Assembly: GCF_013033965.1 (NCBI RefSeq) | Contig: NZ_WQFE01000003.1 | Span: forward strand, 372,001 to 436,000 | DNA length: 64,000 nt | Direction of reading: 5' to 3' | DNA from: Ruegeria atlantica | GTDB taxonomy: Bacteria > Pseudomonadota > Alphaproteobacteria > Rhodobacterales > Rhodobacteraceae | Shown here: one piece after another, positions 47,638 through 56,517 of the stretch | Layout: each line of letters begins with the position of its first letter | Position numbering within the stretch: the first letter of the stretch is position 1 | Notes under the pieces: generated by a model | Database searches by the model: none | Told to the model about the DNA's origin: nothing | The model's input: the letters and a program-made list of their open reading frames with translations, nothing else | Program-made: the position numbers and the translations under genes

Positions 47638-48398
47638 GAGGCTTTTCCCAAATAGGCCTCAACGACGGCGGGGTGAGACTGCACCTCGGCAGGCGTTCCA
47701 AGCGCCAGTTTCGCACCGTCCGCCATAGCCAGAACACGGTCCGAGACGCCGGACACCAGTCCCATATCATGCTCGACCATCAAAACCGTGATCCCCATCT
47801 GCCGCCGAATGTCGTCGATCCACCAGCGCATGTCGGTTGTTTCTTCGACCGAGAGACCCGAAGCCGGTTCGTCAAGCAAAAGTAGCTTTGGATCGGTCGC
47901 CAGCGCGCGTGCCACCTCGACAACCTTTCGCACCCCATAGGGCAGGCCAGAGATCATCTTGTCGCGGAATGCCTGCAGGTCGAGGAAGTCGATGATCTCT
48001 TCTACTTTTTCGCGGTTCTCCAGTTCCTGCCGCCGGGCCGAGGGCAGAAATAACACCTCGGACAACAGGTTGGTTTTCCGGTGGCGGTGCCGCCCGACAA
48101 GAAGGTTCTGCAGGACCGTGGCGTGTTCGAACAGTTCGATGTTCTGAAATGTTCGTGCCACTCCGTATGCGGCCACGCCTGACGGTTTCACGGCAAGCAA
48201 GTCATGCCCGTCATAGTGGATACTACCCGCAAAGGGATCGTAGAACCGCGAGATCAGGTTGAAAACCGTGGACTTCCCCGCGCCGTTAGGTCCGACGATG
48301 GCAAATACCTCGCCTTCCTCGACCTCAAAGGACAGATCATTGACCGCTGTCAGCCCGCCGAATTTCAGGGTGACGTTTTCGAACTCAAGCAGGCTCAT
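47634..48398 (-). CDS. livG: Branched-chain-type ABC transporter ATPase LivG
   Basis: A 254-aa ATPase with Walker A GPNGAGKST, Walker B LLLLDEPASGL and a switch histidine in MVEHDMGLV. The signature loop reads LPYGVRKVVEVA rather than LSGGQ, as is normal in the LivG subfamily. The ATG at 48398 overlaps the livM stop (ATGA); the longer frame reads into livM. Confidence 0.93.
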   Translation of the reverse strand: MSLLEFENVTLKFGGLTAVNDLSFEVEEGEVFAIVGPNGAGKSTVFNLISRFYDPFAGSIHYDGHDLLAVKPSGVAAYGVARTFQNIELFEHATVLQNLLVGRHRHRKTNLLSEVLFLPSARRQELENREKVEEIIDFLDLQAFRDKMISGLPYGVRKVVEVARALATDPKLLLLDEPASGLSVEETTDMRWWIDDIRRQMGITVLMVEHDMGLVSGVSDRVLAMADGAKLALGTPAEVQSHPAVVEAYLGKAS

Positions 48399-49492
48399 CT
48401 CAGGCGCTCCGTCTTGAGGTAGGATTTCTGACGCTTGAACATGTCTTTGCGGTAAAAGGGGAACAGCTCGAACCACGTCCGGATTTTCAGCCAGCGCCCG
48501 TACAGACCCATCGGTTCAAACAGGATGAAGGCGATTAGGATCATTCCGAAGATACCGAATTCGAGCCCCGGAATGGCGACAGTGTTGCCACCGAAAATAG
48601 CCCCCACATATTCCTTCGAGATGGAAAGGAACTGAGGCAGAAATCCGATCACAATAGCGCCAAGGAATGCACCGTGGATGGACCCCAGACCGCCGATCAC
48701 GATCATCATCAGCAGCTGGATTGAAATCAGGACGCTGAATGTCTCATTATTGAATGCGCCTGAGAACATGCCCATCAACGCGCCCGCCCATCCGGTGACA
48801 GCGCAAGAGAGAGCAAATGAGATCATCTTGGTCCGGGCAATATCCACGCCCATGGCCTGCGCTGACACTTCTGAATCCCGAACGGCGATAAAGCTGCGCC
48901 CCAAGGGCGCGCGCATCAGGTTGATGTATCCAAGTGTCACCAGCACCGCTACGCCAAGAACCAGCCAGAAAAACTGAACCGGGGTGCCCCAGCGGTCGAC
49001 CAGAAACCCGAAGATCTCGACGCCGCCCAGATATTTGCCTGCAACGCCGCCCGTGATCGGTTCGGCCAGAACGATGACGTCATCCATCAGGATGGACAGG
49101 GCCATAGTGAAGATCGCAAGGTATATCCCGTGCAGACGCAGGGCCGGGATGGCCACGGTTACCCCTGCCAATCCGGTGAGAACACCAGCTAAGGGGAAGG
49201 CGACCAGGAAAGGTACGCCCGCTTCCAGAAGAATGACATTGGCATAGCAACCAAAGGCCAGAAAAGCAGCGTGCCCTAGGCTGACTTGACCAGTGTGACC
49301 CGTCAGGATCATCAACCCCAGCCCGGCTATGGCCCAGATCAGCACATTTGTCAGCTCACCCAGATAGAAGTCGTCCAGCCACCAAGGCGCGGCAGCGACG
49401 AGCGCCAGAAAGATCAGGTACAAGCACAGCTGATAGGTGTCCTTCCAGGGGCGGATATCCTGCATGTAGTTGGTTTTGAACACAATCCGCAT
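48395..49492 (-). CDS. livM: Branched-chain-type ABC transporter permease LivM
   Basis: A 365-aa permease with about nine to ten membrane segments and the family blocks MILTGHTGQVSLGHAAFLAFG and LHGIYLAIFTMALS. The conserved cytoplasmic loop VRDSEVSAQAMGVDIARTK interacts with the ATPases. Together with livH it forms the channel. N- and C-terminal charged tails lie outside the core. Confidence 0.93.
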   Translation of the reverse strand: MRIVFKTNYMQDIRPWKDTYQLCLYLIFLALVAAAPWWLDDFYLGELTNVLIWAIAGLGLMILTGHTGQVSLGHAAFLAFGCYANVILLEAGVPFLVAFPLAGVLTGLAGVTVAIPALRLHGIYLAIFTMALSILMDDVIVLAEPITGGVAGKYLGGVEIFGFLVDRWGTPVQFFWLVLGVAVLVTLGYINLMRAPLGRSFIAVRDSEVSAQAMGVDIARTKMISFALSCAVTGWAGALMGMFSGAFNNETFSVLISIQLLMMIVIGGLGSIHGAFLGAIVIGFLPQFLSISKEYVGAIFGGNTVAIPGLEFGIFGMILIAFILFEPMGLYGRWLKIRTWFELFPFYRKDMFKRQKSYLKTERLR

Positions 49493-49495
49493 GGC

Positions 49496-50371
49496 TTAGA
49501 CCTTCTTGACCCGAACCTGACTGAACAGCCCGTTCGGGCGGAAGATCAACACCGCCAGTAACAGAGCATATGGCGCGATCTGACTGTAGCCCGCTGCGAT
49601 GTAGCGGCTGGCAAACGGCTCGATCACTCCAACGATAAGCCCCCCGGCCAATGCCCCCGGCAGACTGCCAAACCCACCGATCACGGCTGCGGCAAAAGCC
49701 TTGATGCCCAGCAAACCAGTGGTTGGATCAACCGAGCCTTTGGCTGCGAACAAGATCCCCGCTACGCCCGCGACAACGCCAGCCAGTGCCCAGATAAAAC
49801 CCTGTACGCGCTTTACGGGGATGCCCATGTAATACGCCGCCAACTGATTTTGCGACGCGCCCTGCATCGCAAGACCCAGCTTGGTCCGGCTGAAGAATAC
49901 ATAAAGACCCCAGGTCAGCAGGACGGTTACGACGATGACAGCAACGTCCTCCATCCCCAACACCAGACCGCCAAAGCGGACTTCCTTGCCTGCCAAAGGG
50001 TTCTGCAACGTCTGAGGCTCATGCCCCCAGATCAGCCCGGCCACGAACCGGATTACAAACCCCAAAGCGATGGTCAGAATGACAACTGCCGTTTGGCTTT
50101 CTCCGAACAAACGCCGGATGATCAGTCGGTCCACCAGATAGCCCAAGGCCCCCATGATCCCCAGCGAAATCGGTAGAGCCAACCAAAATGGCAAGCCCAT
50201 ATATTCGGTATTCGTAAGCCCGATTGTCACAAAGGCGCCCAGCATCATGAAATCGCCCTGCGCGAAATTCACGGCCTCGGTGGCTTTGTAAATCAGAACA
50301 AAGCCAAGCGCGATCAGGCCGTAGACACAGCCATTCGCCAGCCCGCTGATCAGCAGCTGCGCGTTATCCAA
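49496..50371 (-). CDS. livH: Branched-chain-type ABC transporter permease LivH
   Basis: A 291-aa permease with eight hydrophobic segments. It starts LISGLANGCVYGLIALGFVLIYKATEAVNFAQGDF, the usual LivH beginning. The coupling-loop region ASQNQLAAYYMGIP and VIGGFGSLPGALAGG are conserved. It follows the oxidoreductase gene by 75 bp containing a hairpin. Confidence 0.93.
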   Translation of the reverse strand: MDNAQLLISGLANGCVYGLIALGFVLIYKATEAVNFAQGDFMMLGAFVTIGLTNTEYMGLPFWLALPISLGIMGALGYLVDRLIIRRLFGESQTAVVILTIALGFVIRFVAGLIWGHEPQTLQNPLAGKEVRFGGLVLGMEDVAVIVVTVLLTWGLYVFFSRTKLGLAMQGASQNQLAAYYMGIPVKRVQGFIWALAGVVAGVAGILFAAKGSVDPTTGLLGIKAFAAAVIGGFGSLPGALAGGLIVGVIEPFASRYIAAGYSQIAPYALLLAVLIFRPNGLFSQVRVKKV

Positions 50372-50410
50372 ATGTATCCTCCCATACCGGTTTGCCCGGC
50401 GTTCTTTGTG

Positions 50411-50436
50411 CCCCGGACATCCTCCTTCGTCCGGGG
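50411..50436. other. Hairpin between oxidoreductase and livH
   Basis: CCCCGGAC (50411-50418) pairs perfectly with GTCCGGGG (50429-50436). No T-run follows in the direction of transcription, so it may be a processing or stabilising stem within the operon rather than a terminator. Confidence 0.45.
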
Positions 50437-50446
50437 CTTTGTTCTA

Positions 50447-51475
50447 CTATGGCGTGATAATGACCTTCCCGTCACTCTTTTTCAGAGCATTAGCAAGATT
50501 TGCCACCACATCGCGCAAGCCAAGCCGTTCAGAAACATCCGTTTTCCAGCGTCCGTCGGCAAACCGGGCCTGGACTTCGCCAACCACCCGCATCTGGTCG
50601 GCGGGGGGCGTCGAGGTCATCCATTGTGTCAGCCAGAAGCCCTCGATCCGTTTGCTCATAAAGATCAACTGCCCGGTCTGCGTCAGTTGTGGCAATTCGG
50701 GGCTGAGCTTACCATAAACAACCCATCGCGCACCGTTGGGCATCGCGCAGAAGATCTGCTCAGACACTTGATCTGCCACGGCGTCCAGGAAGACACGCGG
50801 TTTCAATTCCATGCTGAGTGCTGCGAGTTTCTGCATCATGTCCGGGTCGGATGTGACCAGAACCTCATGCGCGCCAAGTTCCTTCAAAGTCCCCACGACC
50901 TCGGCCCGACGCACGATCGCGATGGGTTTGAGCCCCAAGTCGCGCCCAAGCGAGCACATGAGTTTTCCCAATTGGCTTGTCGCCGCTGAAACGATAAATG
51001 CGTCGCCTGCGCCCCGCGCAATATCAACCATGGCCATCGCGGTCATGGGATTGACGATCTGGGCCGAACCGTCCTCGTCTGAGATATCGGGCCGCAATGG
51101 AATACACATCAATGCCTGCGTCACGACATATTCGGCCCATGCTCCGGAACCAGCCGCCACAAAGGCGACCCGTTGGCCTTGCAACGCTTCGGCACCGGTG
51201 CCGGTGGCAACGACGTCGCCGCAACCTTCGAACCCAGCGGGCGTGCCTTTTACACGCGGCTGCCCGTATTCGCCTTTGATAAAGTGGATGTCAGACGGGT
51301 TCACTGACGATGCCCGCAGTTTGATCAGGACCTGACCAGGGCCGGGTTCGGGCAAGGGAAGCTCAGCCTCGGCCAGCCAATCGGCGGCATCTTCGATAAA
51401 TGGACCAGAGGCCGATCCGGAATATCCGTCATGAGTTTGAATGACGGCGAACATGTTCGAGGGCAGGGTGGTCAT
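50447..51475 (-). CDS. Zinc-independent alcohol dehydrogenase/quinone oxidoreductase family
   Basis: A 342-aa medium-chain dehydrogenase/reductase. SSVNPSDIHFIKGEYG and GFEGCGDVV match the catalytic domain and VSAATSQLGKLMCSLG is the nucleotide-binding loop. Zinc-binding residues of classical alcohol dehydrogenases are absent, so it is an NADPH-dependent enone or quinone reductase type. ATG at 51475 follows GGAGAC. It precedes the ABC transporter genes on the same strand and may belong to the same catabolic unit. Confidence 0.85.
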   Translation of the reverse strand: MTTLPSNMFAVIQTHDGYSGSASGPFIEDAADWLAEAELPLPEPGPGQVLIKLRASSVNPSDIHFIKGEYGQPRVKGTPAGFEGCGDVVATGTGAEALQGQRVAFVAAGSGAWAEYVVTQALMCIPLRPDISDEDGSAQIVNPMTAMAMVDIARGAGDAFIVSAATSQLGKLMCSLGRDLGLKPIAIVRRAEVVGTLKELGAHEVLVTSDPDMMQKLAALSMELKPRVFLDAVADQVSEQIFCAMPNGARWVVYGKLSPELPQLTQTGQLIFMSKRIEGFWLTQWMTSTPPADQMRVVGEVQARFADGRWKTDVSERLGLRDVVANLANALKKSDGKVIITP

Positions 51476-51622
51476 GATGTCTCCTATCTCCTGTGCGGAC
51501 ACAACACAGAGCGGCTCTGCTGCAATTGGTGTCGCGTTGGATTTGGGGACAGCCAATCAAACGGTTGTGGGAACGTCAATCAGAGTGCCGGCTGACGTAG
51601 CGCAAGCCTGAGTCCTGCAAAG

Positions 51623-51652
51623 AAAAAGGGCCGTTCGGAGTTGAACGGCCCT
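51623..51652 (-). terminator. Terminator of the Ala-rich membrane protein gene
   Basis: AGGGCCGTTC (51627-51636) and GAACGGCCCT (51643-51652) form a perfect 10-bp stem. On the minus strand it is followed by TTTTTC. Confidence 0.88.
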
Positions 51653-51658
51653 CGGAAC

Positions 51659-52153
51659 TTACTGTTGTCCGGTCAAAAGAACGCGGAGCTCTTCGATCTT
51701 CTGAGCAATCAATTGCGGCGATGCCTTGATTTCATCCAGGATACCCAAGGCCTGTGTCTTCAGGTCTTGTGATAATTGGCTCTCCTGAACCGAAGCCACG
51801 ATGGCGTCATAATCAAAATTCTGGACGGACAGCGTGCCGTCTTCGATCCAGGAATTCATCAGCTCTTGCCCTTGATTGGCCAGAGATGCGACCTGATCAC
51901 CCGCCTGATTGGCCAGGTCGGTAGCCGCCTGGCCAGCTTGTTCAGCCGCTTCGGTGGCCTGATCGGCAATTGAAGACGCGGCTTCGCTTGCCTGCTCGGT
52001 TGCCGCATTTGCGGCATCATTCACTGCCTCGCCCGCCTCTTGAGCCGCGGATTGCAGCTGTTCGGCAGGGGTGGGTTCGGATTGGTTAAGGTAATAGTAA
52101 ATTCCGGCGCCAAGACCGGCGACGATAACAGCGAGTATGAGTGTACGCGACAT
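51659..52153 (-). CDS. Membrane-anchored Ala-rich helical protein
   Basis: A 164-aa protein with an N-terminal membrane anchor (LILAVIVAGLGAGIYYYL, residues 5-22) and then a long Ala/Glu/Gln helix (residues about 30-95). That helix contains imperfect repeats such as AANAATEQASEAASS and TEAAEQAGQAATD, like LEA-type or apolipoprotein-like helices. The C-terminal part is a separate helical domain. I recognise no named family. Anchored in the inner membrane, it could face the periplasm. It has its own terminator. Confidence 0.75.
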   Translation of the reverse strand: MSRTLILAVIVAGLGAGIYYYLNQSEPTPAEQLQSAAQEAGEAVNDAANAATEQASEAASSIADQATEAAEQAGQAATDLANQAGDQVASLANQGQELMNSWIEDGTLSVQNFDYDAIVASVQESQLSQDLKTQALGILDEIKASPQLIAQKIEELRVLLTGQQ

Positions 52154-52262
52154 GGGGTTCTCCTTGAAATATGTGCCGCTCAGATGTGGGTAAATTATCA
52201 GTGATCAAAGGGGAAATACCCGAAATTCATTTCAATTCGGGGGTTTGAGCCAGCCTGCGCCG

Positions 52263-52279
52263 ATCTGGTGAAACCAGAT
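52263..52279. other. Short perfect hairpin downstream of tRNA-Ser
   Basis: ATCTGGT (52263-52269) and ACCAGAT (52273-52279) form a 7-bp stem with a 3-nt loop, about 75 bp after the tRNA 3' end. A second stem CCCGAA/TTCGGG lies further down with a short T-rich tail. Either may end the tRNA transcript. Confidence 0.35.
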
Positions 52280-52352
52280 GGCAATAACACGCCGTCACGC
52301 GGGCTGTATCGGCACAGAGATTGATAAACTGCCTAAATCCGTGGGGGGATAG

Positions 52353-52442
52353 TGGCGGAGAGACAGGGATTCGAACCCTGGGTGGGCTTGCACCCACAAC
52401 GGTTTTCGAGACCGCCCCGTTCGACCACTCCGGCACCTCTCC
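52353..52442 (-). tRNA. tRNA-Ser (anticodon CGA)
   Basis: A 90-nt class II tRNA on the minus strand. GGAGAGG pairs with TCTCTCC in the acceptor stem, the discriminator base is G, and CCA is encoded. The anticodon loop CTCGAAA gives CGA, reading UCG. A long variable arm (TTGTGGGTGCAAGCCCACC region) and a T arm with TTCGAAT fit tRNA-Ser. Confidence 0.96.
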
Positions 52443-52565
52443 GCGGGGGTCTGTGAGGGGGGGATTTAGTGATGAACGCGAAAGGGTGCAAGCAGAAAAT
52501 TCCTGAATTTAACAAAGCCATGATTTTCCGTTGCCTGACGCCGGAAATCCCCTAGGCTCATGTGT

Positions 52566-53408
52566 ATGACTTATACTCTACGCCGCACCATCCTGCCGCT
52601 ATTCGCCGCCGTTTTGTTCGTGATCTCTGGGTCGCAGCACACATTTGCTGCCGGACGAGACCGGATCGAGGCCTTTTTGGCAACAACCGGGTTCGACGTT
52701 GCGCTTGAAAGCATCGCGCTGGCGTCAGCCTCGGCCCCCCAGATGCTGGGAATTGACCCTGAAGGGTTTGGTTCCGACTGGAAGCGCCTGACCGAAGAGG
52801 TTTTTGATACCGAAGACATGCACGAAACAGCCGTGTCCATTCTGGAGCAAACACTAAGCGACGAGGCGCTGACCCACGCGGTTGAATTCTATGCATCCGA
52901 CCTTGGGCAGCGGCTGGTCGTAGCCGAGAATGAATCACACATGATTGAGAATGACGAATCCAAGCAACTGGAAGGTCAGAAAATCGTCTCGGACCTGATC
53001 AAGGACGGATCCAAGCGGGTTGAGAATCTGAAACGCATGAACAACGCAATTGATTCCAGTGGGACGGCGTTGCGTGCACTGCAGGAAATTCAGGTGCGTT
53101 TTTTACTGGCCGCCAGCGCGTCGGGGGTGGTCGATTTGCAAATGGGCGCGGATGAACTGCGTCAGATGATGAAGCGCAATGAAACAGGTATGCGGCAGGC
53201 TCTGCAACTGTCTGCACTTGCCGGGGCAGCTTACACATATCAGGATTTTTCGGATTCCGAGGTCATCGCCTATGCCGAGGCGCTGGAACAGCCCTTGATG
53301 CAAGAAGTCTATGAGTTGCTGAATGCCATCCAGTACGAGATCATGGCCATGAAATTCGAAGATCTGGCCGCACGGATGGCAGAACTGCATCCGGCTCAGG
53401 ATATCTGA
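52566..53408 (+). CDS. DUF2059-type secreted protein, first of a tandem pair
   Basis: A 280-aa protein with a signal peptide (core TILPLFAAVLFVISG, cleaved near TFAA). The mature part is helical and contains ALTHAVEFYASDLGQRLV, the pattern of DUF2059 domains, where a helix pair ends in FY-x-S-x-x-G. A second copy of a similar pattern occurs after residue 170. Function is unknown. ATG at 52566 is better spaced from AGG than the one 6 nt earlier. Its stop overlaps the next gene (TGATG). Confidence 0.75.
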   Translation: MTYTLRRTILPLFAAVLFVISGSQHTFAAGRDRIEAFLATTGFDVALESIALASASAPQMLGIDPEGFGSDWKRLTEEVFDTEDMHETAVSILEQTLSDEALTHAVEFYASDLGQRLVVAENESHMIENDESKQLEGQKIVSDLIKDGSKRVENLKRMNNAIDSSGTALRALQEIQVRFLLAASASGVVDLQMGADELRQMMKRNETGMRQALQLSALAGAAYTYQDFSDSEVIAYAEALEQPLMQEVYELLNAIQYEIMAMKFEDLAARMAELHPAQDI

Positions 53409-54208
53409 TGCGCCTGATTGTTGTCTGTTTCGCCATCGCGCTATCCGCCGTGCCGCTCGCGGCGTCCGAGCGGGTAGAGCGCCTTATGCAGGCGGTTCAA
53501 CTGCAACAGGTCGTTAACATCCTGCGCGACGAGGGCCTGGCGCAAGCAGCAGATCTGAACGAAACATTTCTGGGTGGCACCGGAGGGCCTTTGTTCGAAG
53601 ATCGGGTGGATAAGATCTACAATCCGGACTGGATGCAGGACCAGATCACTCAGGTTTTTGAAACCAGCCTGACCGACAGCCAACTGGATCGCGCAATCCT
53701 GTTCTTTGAAAGTGACGTTGGTCAAACCATTGTCACGCTTGAAAACTCGGCCAGAGAAGCCTTCGCCGATGAGACCATCAAGGAAATGGCACGTGAAAAC
53801 TATCTGAACGGAGGAGGCGGCACCCAACTTTATCGTCTGGTCGGAGAGTACATCGAAGTTAATGATCTGATCGAAAAGAACGTTCAAAGTTCGTTGAGCT
53901 CGGACTACAACTTTTTTCGCGGTCTAAGCGCGGGTGCCGGAACCAGTTCGGAAGATATTCTGTCTCAGCTCTTGTCCGACAAGGATAGTATCGCCGAGGA
54001 AAACCGCATCTGGCTGTATTCTTTCCTTCTGGTGGCGTATCAGCCGCTTGAAGAGGCACAGATGCGCGAGAACATTGCCTTTTCCAGAACCCAGACCGGA
54101 CGCGCCGTGAATGAGGCCTTTTTCGACAGTTTTGACAAGATGTATAACCAAATCTACTTCCAACTGGGGCAGGCGGTCTCACAAGCGCTAAGTGCATCGG
54201 AACTTTGA
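53408..54208 (+). CDS. DUF2059-type secreted protein, second of a tandem pair
   Basis: A 266-aa protein with a signal peptide (LIVVCFAIALSAVPLAAS) and a helical mature part. SQLDRAILFFESDVGQTIV repeats the pattern of its upstream neighbour, so the two are diverged paralogues. A third similar pattern, ENIAFSRTQTGRAVNEAFF, occurs near the C-terminus. Function is unknown; both should act in the periplasm, possibly together. No terminator with a T-run is clear before rplU. Confidence 0.75.
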   Translation: MRLIVVCFAIALSAVPLAASERVERLMQAVQLQQVVNILRDEGLAQAADLNETFLGGTGGPLFEDRVDKIYNPDWMQDQITQVFETSLTDSQLDRAILFFESDVGQTIVTLENSAREAFADETIKEMARENYLNGGGGTQLYRLVGEYIEVNDLIEKNVQSSLSSDYNFFRGLSAGAGTSSEDILSQLLSDKDSIAEENRIWLYSFLLVAYQPLEEAQMRENIAFSRTQTGRAVNEAFFDSFDKMYNQIYFQLGQAVSQALSASEL

Positions 54209-54419
54209 CCCGGTATTTGATGTTGACTTTCCCAACCAATCTATGGATAAGCGCGCATCCCGGCCGGTTTTCCGCGCCGGGTATCGTTATTATTTGACCT
54301 ATTGGGTGTGTCCAAGGGTCATCCACACAGCCCGAAAAAGGGCGCGCTGTTCGAGGTGGCGAAAGCCAAAAACACCCATGTCGGGGACCACAGAACGCGA
54401 TTAGACAAAGGAAAGACGC

Positions 54420-55043
54420 ATGTTTGCGGTCCTCAAGACTGGCGGCAAGCAGTACAAGGTTCAGGCGGGCGATGTGCTCCGCGTTGAAAAACTGGCTGCC
54501 GACGCAGGTGAAAAAGTTCAATTCAACGATGTTCTGATGCTGGGCGGTGACGCTCCGGTTGTTGGTGCACCGTTCGTCGATGGTGCTGGCGTTCAGGCCG
54601 AAGTGATCGAACAGATCAAAGGTGACAAGGTCATCAAGTTCGTCAAGCGCCGTCGTAAGCACAGCTCGAAGCGTACCGTTGGCCACCGTCAGAAACTGAC
54701 TCTGGTTAAAATCACCGACATCCTGTCGTCGGGCGCTGACAAGTCTGGCATCAAAGCTGCAACCGGTTCGGCTCCGGCCGGCGAAGCTGCTCCGGCGGCG
54801 AAAAAGCCTGCTGCGAAGAAAGCTGAAGCCAAAGCAGAGGCACCCGCCGCTGCTGCCGCTGCCGCTGACGATCTGACCAAGCTGAACGGTGTCGGCCCTG
54901 CCGCCGCCAAAAAGCTGGCTGAGGCTGGTATTGAGAGCTTTGCCGCTCTGGCCGCCTTGTCGGACGAGCAGATTGCTGCTATCGAAACGGTCAAAGTGAA
55001 ACCCGAATGGGTTGAGCAGGCCAAAGAGCTGGCCAAAGGCTAA
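54420..55043 (+). CDS. rplU: Ribosomal protein L21 with C-terminal helix-hairpin-helix extension
   Basis: A 207-aa protein. Residues 1-103 are a normal L21 ([18 protein letters not shown], later [18 protein letters not shown]). After an Ala/Lys-rich linker it carries a roughly 60-residue domain ([29 protein letters not shown]) of the helix-hairpin-helix type that binds nucleic acids. Typical L21 is about 103 aa. Such extensions are known in Rhodobacterales. It is followed by rpmA after 11 bp. Confidence 0.96.
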   Translation: MFAVLKTGGKQYKVQAGDVLRVEKLAADAGEKVQFNDVLMLGGDAPVVGAPFVDGAGVQAEVIEQIKGDKVIKFVKRRRKHSSKRTVGHRQKLTLVKITDILSSGADKSGIKAATGSAPAGEAAPAAKKPAAKKAEAKAEAPAAAAAAADDLTKLNGVGPAAAKKLAEAGIESFAALAALSDEQIAAIETVKVKPEWVEQAKELAKG

Positions 55044-55054
55044 GGAGAGAGAGA

Positions 55055-55324
55055 ATGGCACATAAAAAAGCTGGCGGTTCCTCCCGTAACGGTCGCGACT
55101 CAGCTGGTCGCCGCCTTGGCGTGAAACTGTATGGTGGCCAGGCCGCCATCGCAGGCAACATCATCGTGCGTCAGCGCGGCACCAAGTTCTGGCCGGGCGA
55201 AGGCGTAGGCATTGGCAAAGACCACACGATCTTTGCAACTGTTGATGGCGCCGTGAAGTTCCACAAGGGCCTCAAAAACCGCACCTTTATTTCGGTCCTG
55301 CCAGTGGCGGAGGCCGCAGAGTAA
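55055..55324 (+). CDS. rpmA: Ribosomal protein L27
   Basis: An 89-aa large-subunit protein, the usual partner of L21. It starts [20 protein letters not shown], whose N-terminus reaches the peptidyl transferase centre, and contains [25 protein letters not shown] precedes the ATG. A 12-bp perfect terminator follows. Confidence 0.98.
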   Translation: MAHKKAGGSSRNGRDSAGRRLGVKLYGGQAAIAGNIIVRQRGTKFWPGEGVGIGKDHTIFATVDGAVKFHKGLKNRTFISVLPVAEAAE

Positions 55325-55357
55325 GCCGAAACCCAGAAGGTTTAAGAAAATTTCATG

Positions 55358-55387
55358 GGGGACCGGCACAAAGTGCCGGTCCCCTTT
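55358..55387 (+). terminator. Intrinsic terminator of rplU-rpmA
   Basis: GGGGACCGGCAC (55358-55369) and GTGCCGGTCCCC (55373-55384) form a perfect 12-bp stem with an AAA loop, followed by TTT. It separates the ribosomal pair from the GNAT genes. Confidence 0.85.
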
Positions 55388-55408
55388 CTCGTTTTCAGGA
55401 GTGGTCTT

Positions 55409-55912
55409 ATGACCGAAGTGATTAAAACAGAGCGTCTTGTCCTGCGTCGGTTCCGGCGTGAGGATTCGTCGCGCATGGTTGCGCTCCTGAACGATCTGGA
55501 CGTGGTGCGCTGGGTGAACAGCATTCCGTTTCCCTTTACCATTGAAGACGCGGAGAACTTTGTCACCAATCTGGCATCACAAATTTATGATGCGTTTGCG
55601 ATTGAAAGAGATGGCAAACTGATCGGTACTGTTTCTGCAGGTAATGAACTCGGGTATTGGTTGGGGCAGTCCTATTGGGGGCAAGGTTTTGCCACCGAGA
55701 GCGCAGGGGCCGTTGTTCACCGTCACTTCAATGGCAACAGCGACAGCCTGAAGGCTTCTTACCATCTTGGCAATGAACGCTCGCGTTTGGTGCTGTCAAA
55801 GCTTGGCTTCGTTCCAACTTCGCGGTCTGAAACCGTTGTGCGTTCGACCGGCGAAACCGTGACGCTGCAATGGATGGAACTGCATAGGAACACATGGGAG
55901 GGGCGGAAATGA
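55409..55912 (+). CDS. GNAT acetyltransferase (RimJ/RimL-like), first copy
   Basis: A 167-aa GNAT-fold protein starting TEVIKTERLVLRRFRREDSSR. The WLGQSYWGQGFATES segment is the acetyl-CoA-binding turn. RimJ/RimL relatives acetylate protein N-termini or small amines; the substrate here is unknown. AGGAG lies 7 nt before the ATG. Its TGA overlaps the LysE-family ATG, and a second GNAT gene follows, so three genes are coupled. Confidence 0.9.
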   Translation: MTEVIKTERLVLRRFRREDSSRMVALLNDLDVVRWVNSIPFPFTIEDAENFVTNLASQIYDAFAIERDGKLIGTVSAGNELGYWLGQSYWGQGFATESAGAVVHRHFNGNSDSLKASYHLGNERSRLVLSKLGFVPTSRSETVVRSTGETVTLQWMELHRNTWEGRK

Positions 55913-56517
55913 CGGTCGCAACTGCCAGTTTCCTTGTCTTTGCCGCCAGTCAGGTCGGCACACCGGGACCAGCCAACATGGTCCTGCTGGGCACTGGCGC
56001 GCGTTATGGTTTTCGGGCGGCACTGCCGTTTGTGGCTGGTGTGATCCTGGGTAAACAGCTGATCATCTGGCCGGTTGGCTTTGGTCTGTTGCAGCTCGCA
56101 GATCAGGCCCCGATGGTCTTTAGCATGCTGAAATACGCCTCGGCGGCGTATATCTGCTGGTTAGCCTGGAAAATCGCCAACCTGCGGTTGTCGCGCACCG
56201 ATACCACCGGAGAGGTGCCCGGTTTTTGGGCTGGGTTGATCGTTCACCCTCTTAATCCAAAGGCCTGGGCTATGATCATTGCCGGGTTTACTGGGTTTGT
56301 TGCCGCTGGCACGTCCAGCTTTAACGCAACGTTCACGATCGCTCTCTGTTTGTTGCTTTGCCAGGTGATTTTACACCCGATCTGGACATTTGCCGGAGAT
56401 AGAATTGCCCATGTGGTTGAAGGTCGGCCCGTGGAAAAATATCTGATGTGGACGTTAGCCAGTCTCACTGTTGCGTCCGTACTTTTTGTGTTGTTCGGAG
56501 GAGGAACGCACTCATGA
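55909..56517 (+). CDS. LysE-family translocator
   Basis: A 202-aa membrane protein with six hydrophobic segments and the LysE/RhtB start ASQVGTPGPANMVLLGTGARYG. IVHPLNPKAWAMIIAGF is the second characteristic block. LysE proteins export amino acids or related amines. It lies between two GNAT genes, sharing ATGA overlaps with both, so export and acetylation may act on the same compound. That link is inference. Confidence 0.9.
   Translation: MTVATASFLVFAASQVGTPGPANMVLLGTGARYGFRAALPFVAGVILGKQLIIWPVGFGLLQLADQAPMVFSMLKYASAAYICWLAWKIANLRLSRTDTTGEVPGFWAGLIVHPLNPKAWAMIIAGFTGFVAAGTSSFNATFTIALCLLLCQVILHPIWTFAGDRIAHVVEGRPVEKYLMWTLASLTVASVLFVLFGGGTHS

Noticed and set aside
54259..54281. CCCGGC/GCCGGG hairpin after the DUF2059 pair as terminator
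   Set aside because: The stem is only 6 bp and no clean T-run follows; too weak to call.
53859..55061. 400-aa open frame on the minus strand
   Set aside because: It runs across three real + strand genes including rplU, and its composition (Ser/Arg/Phe-rich) is that of an antisense frame.
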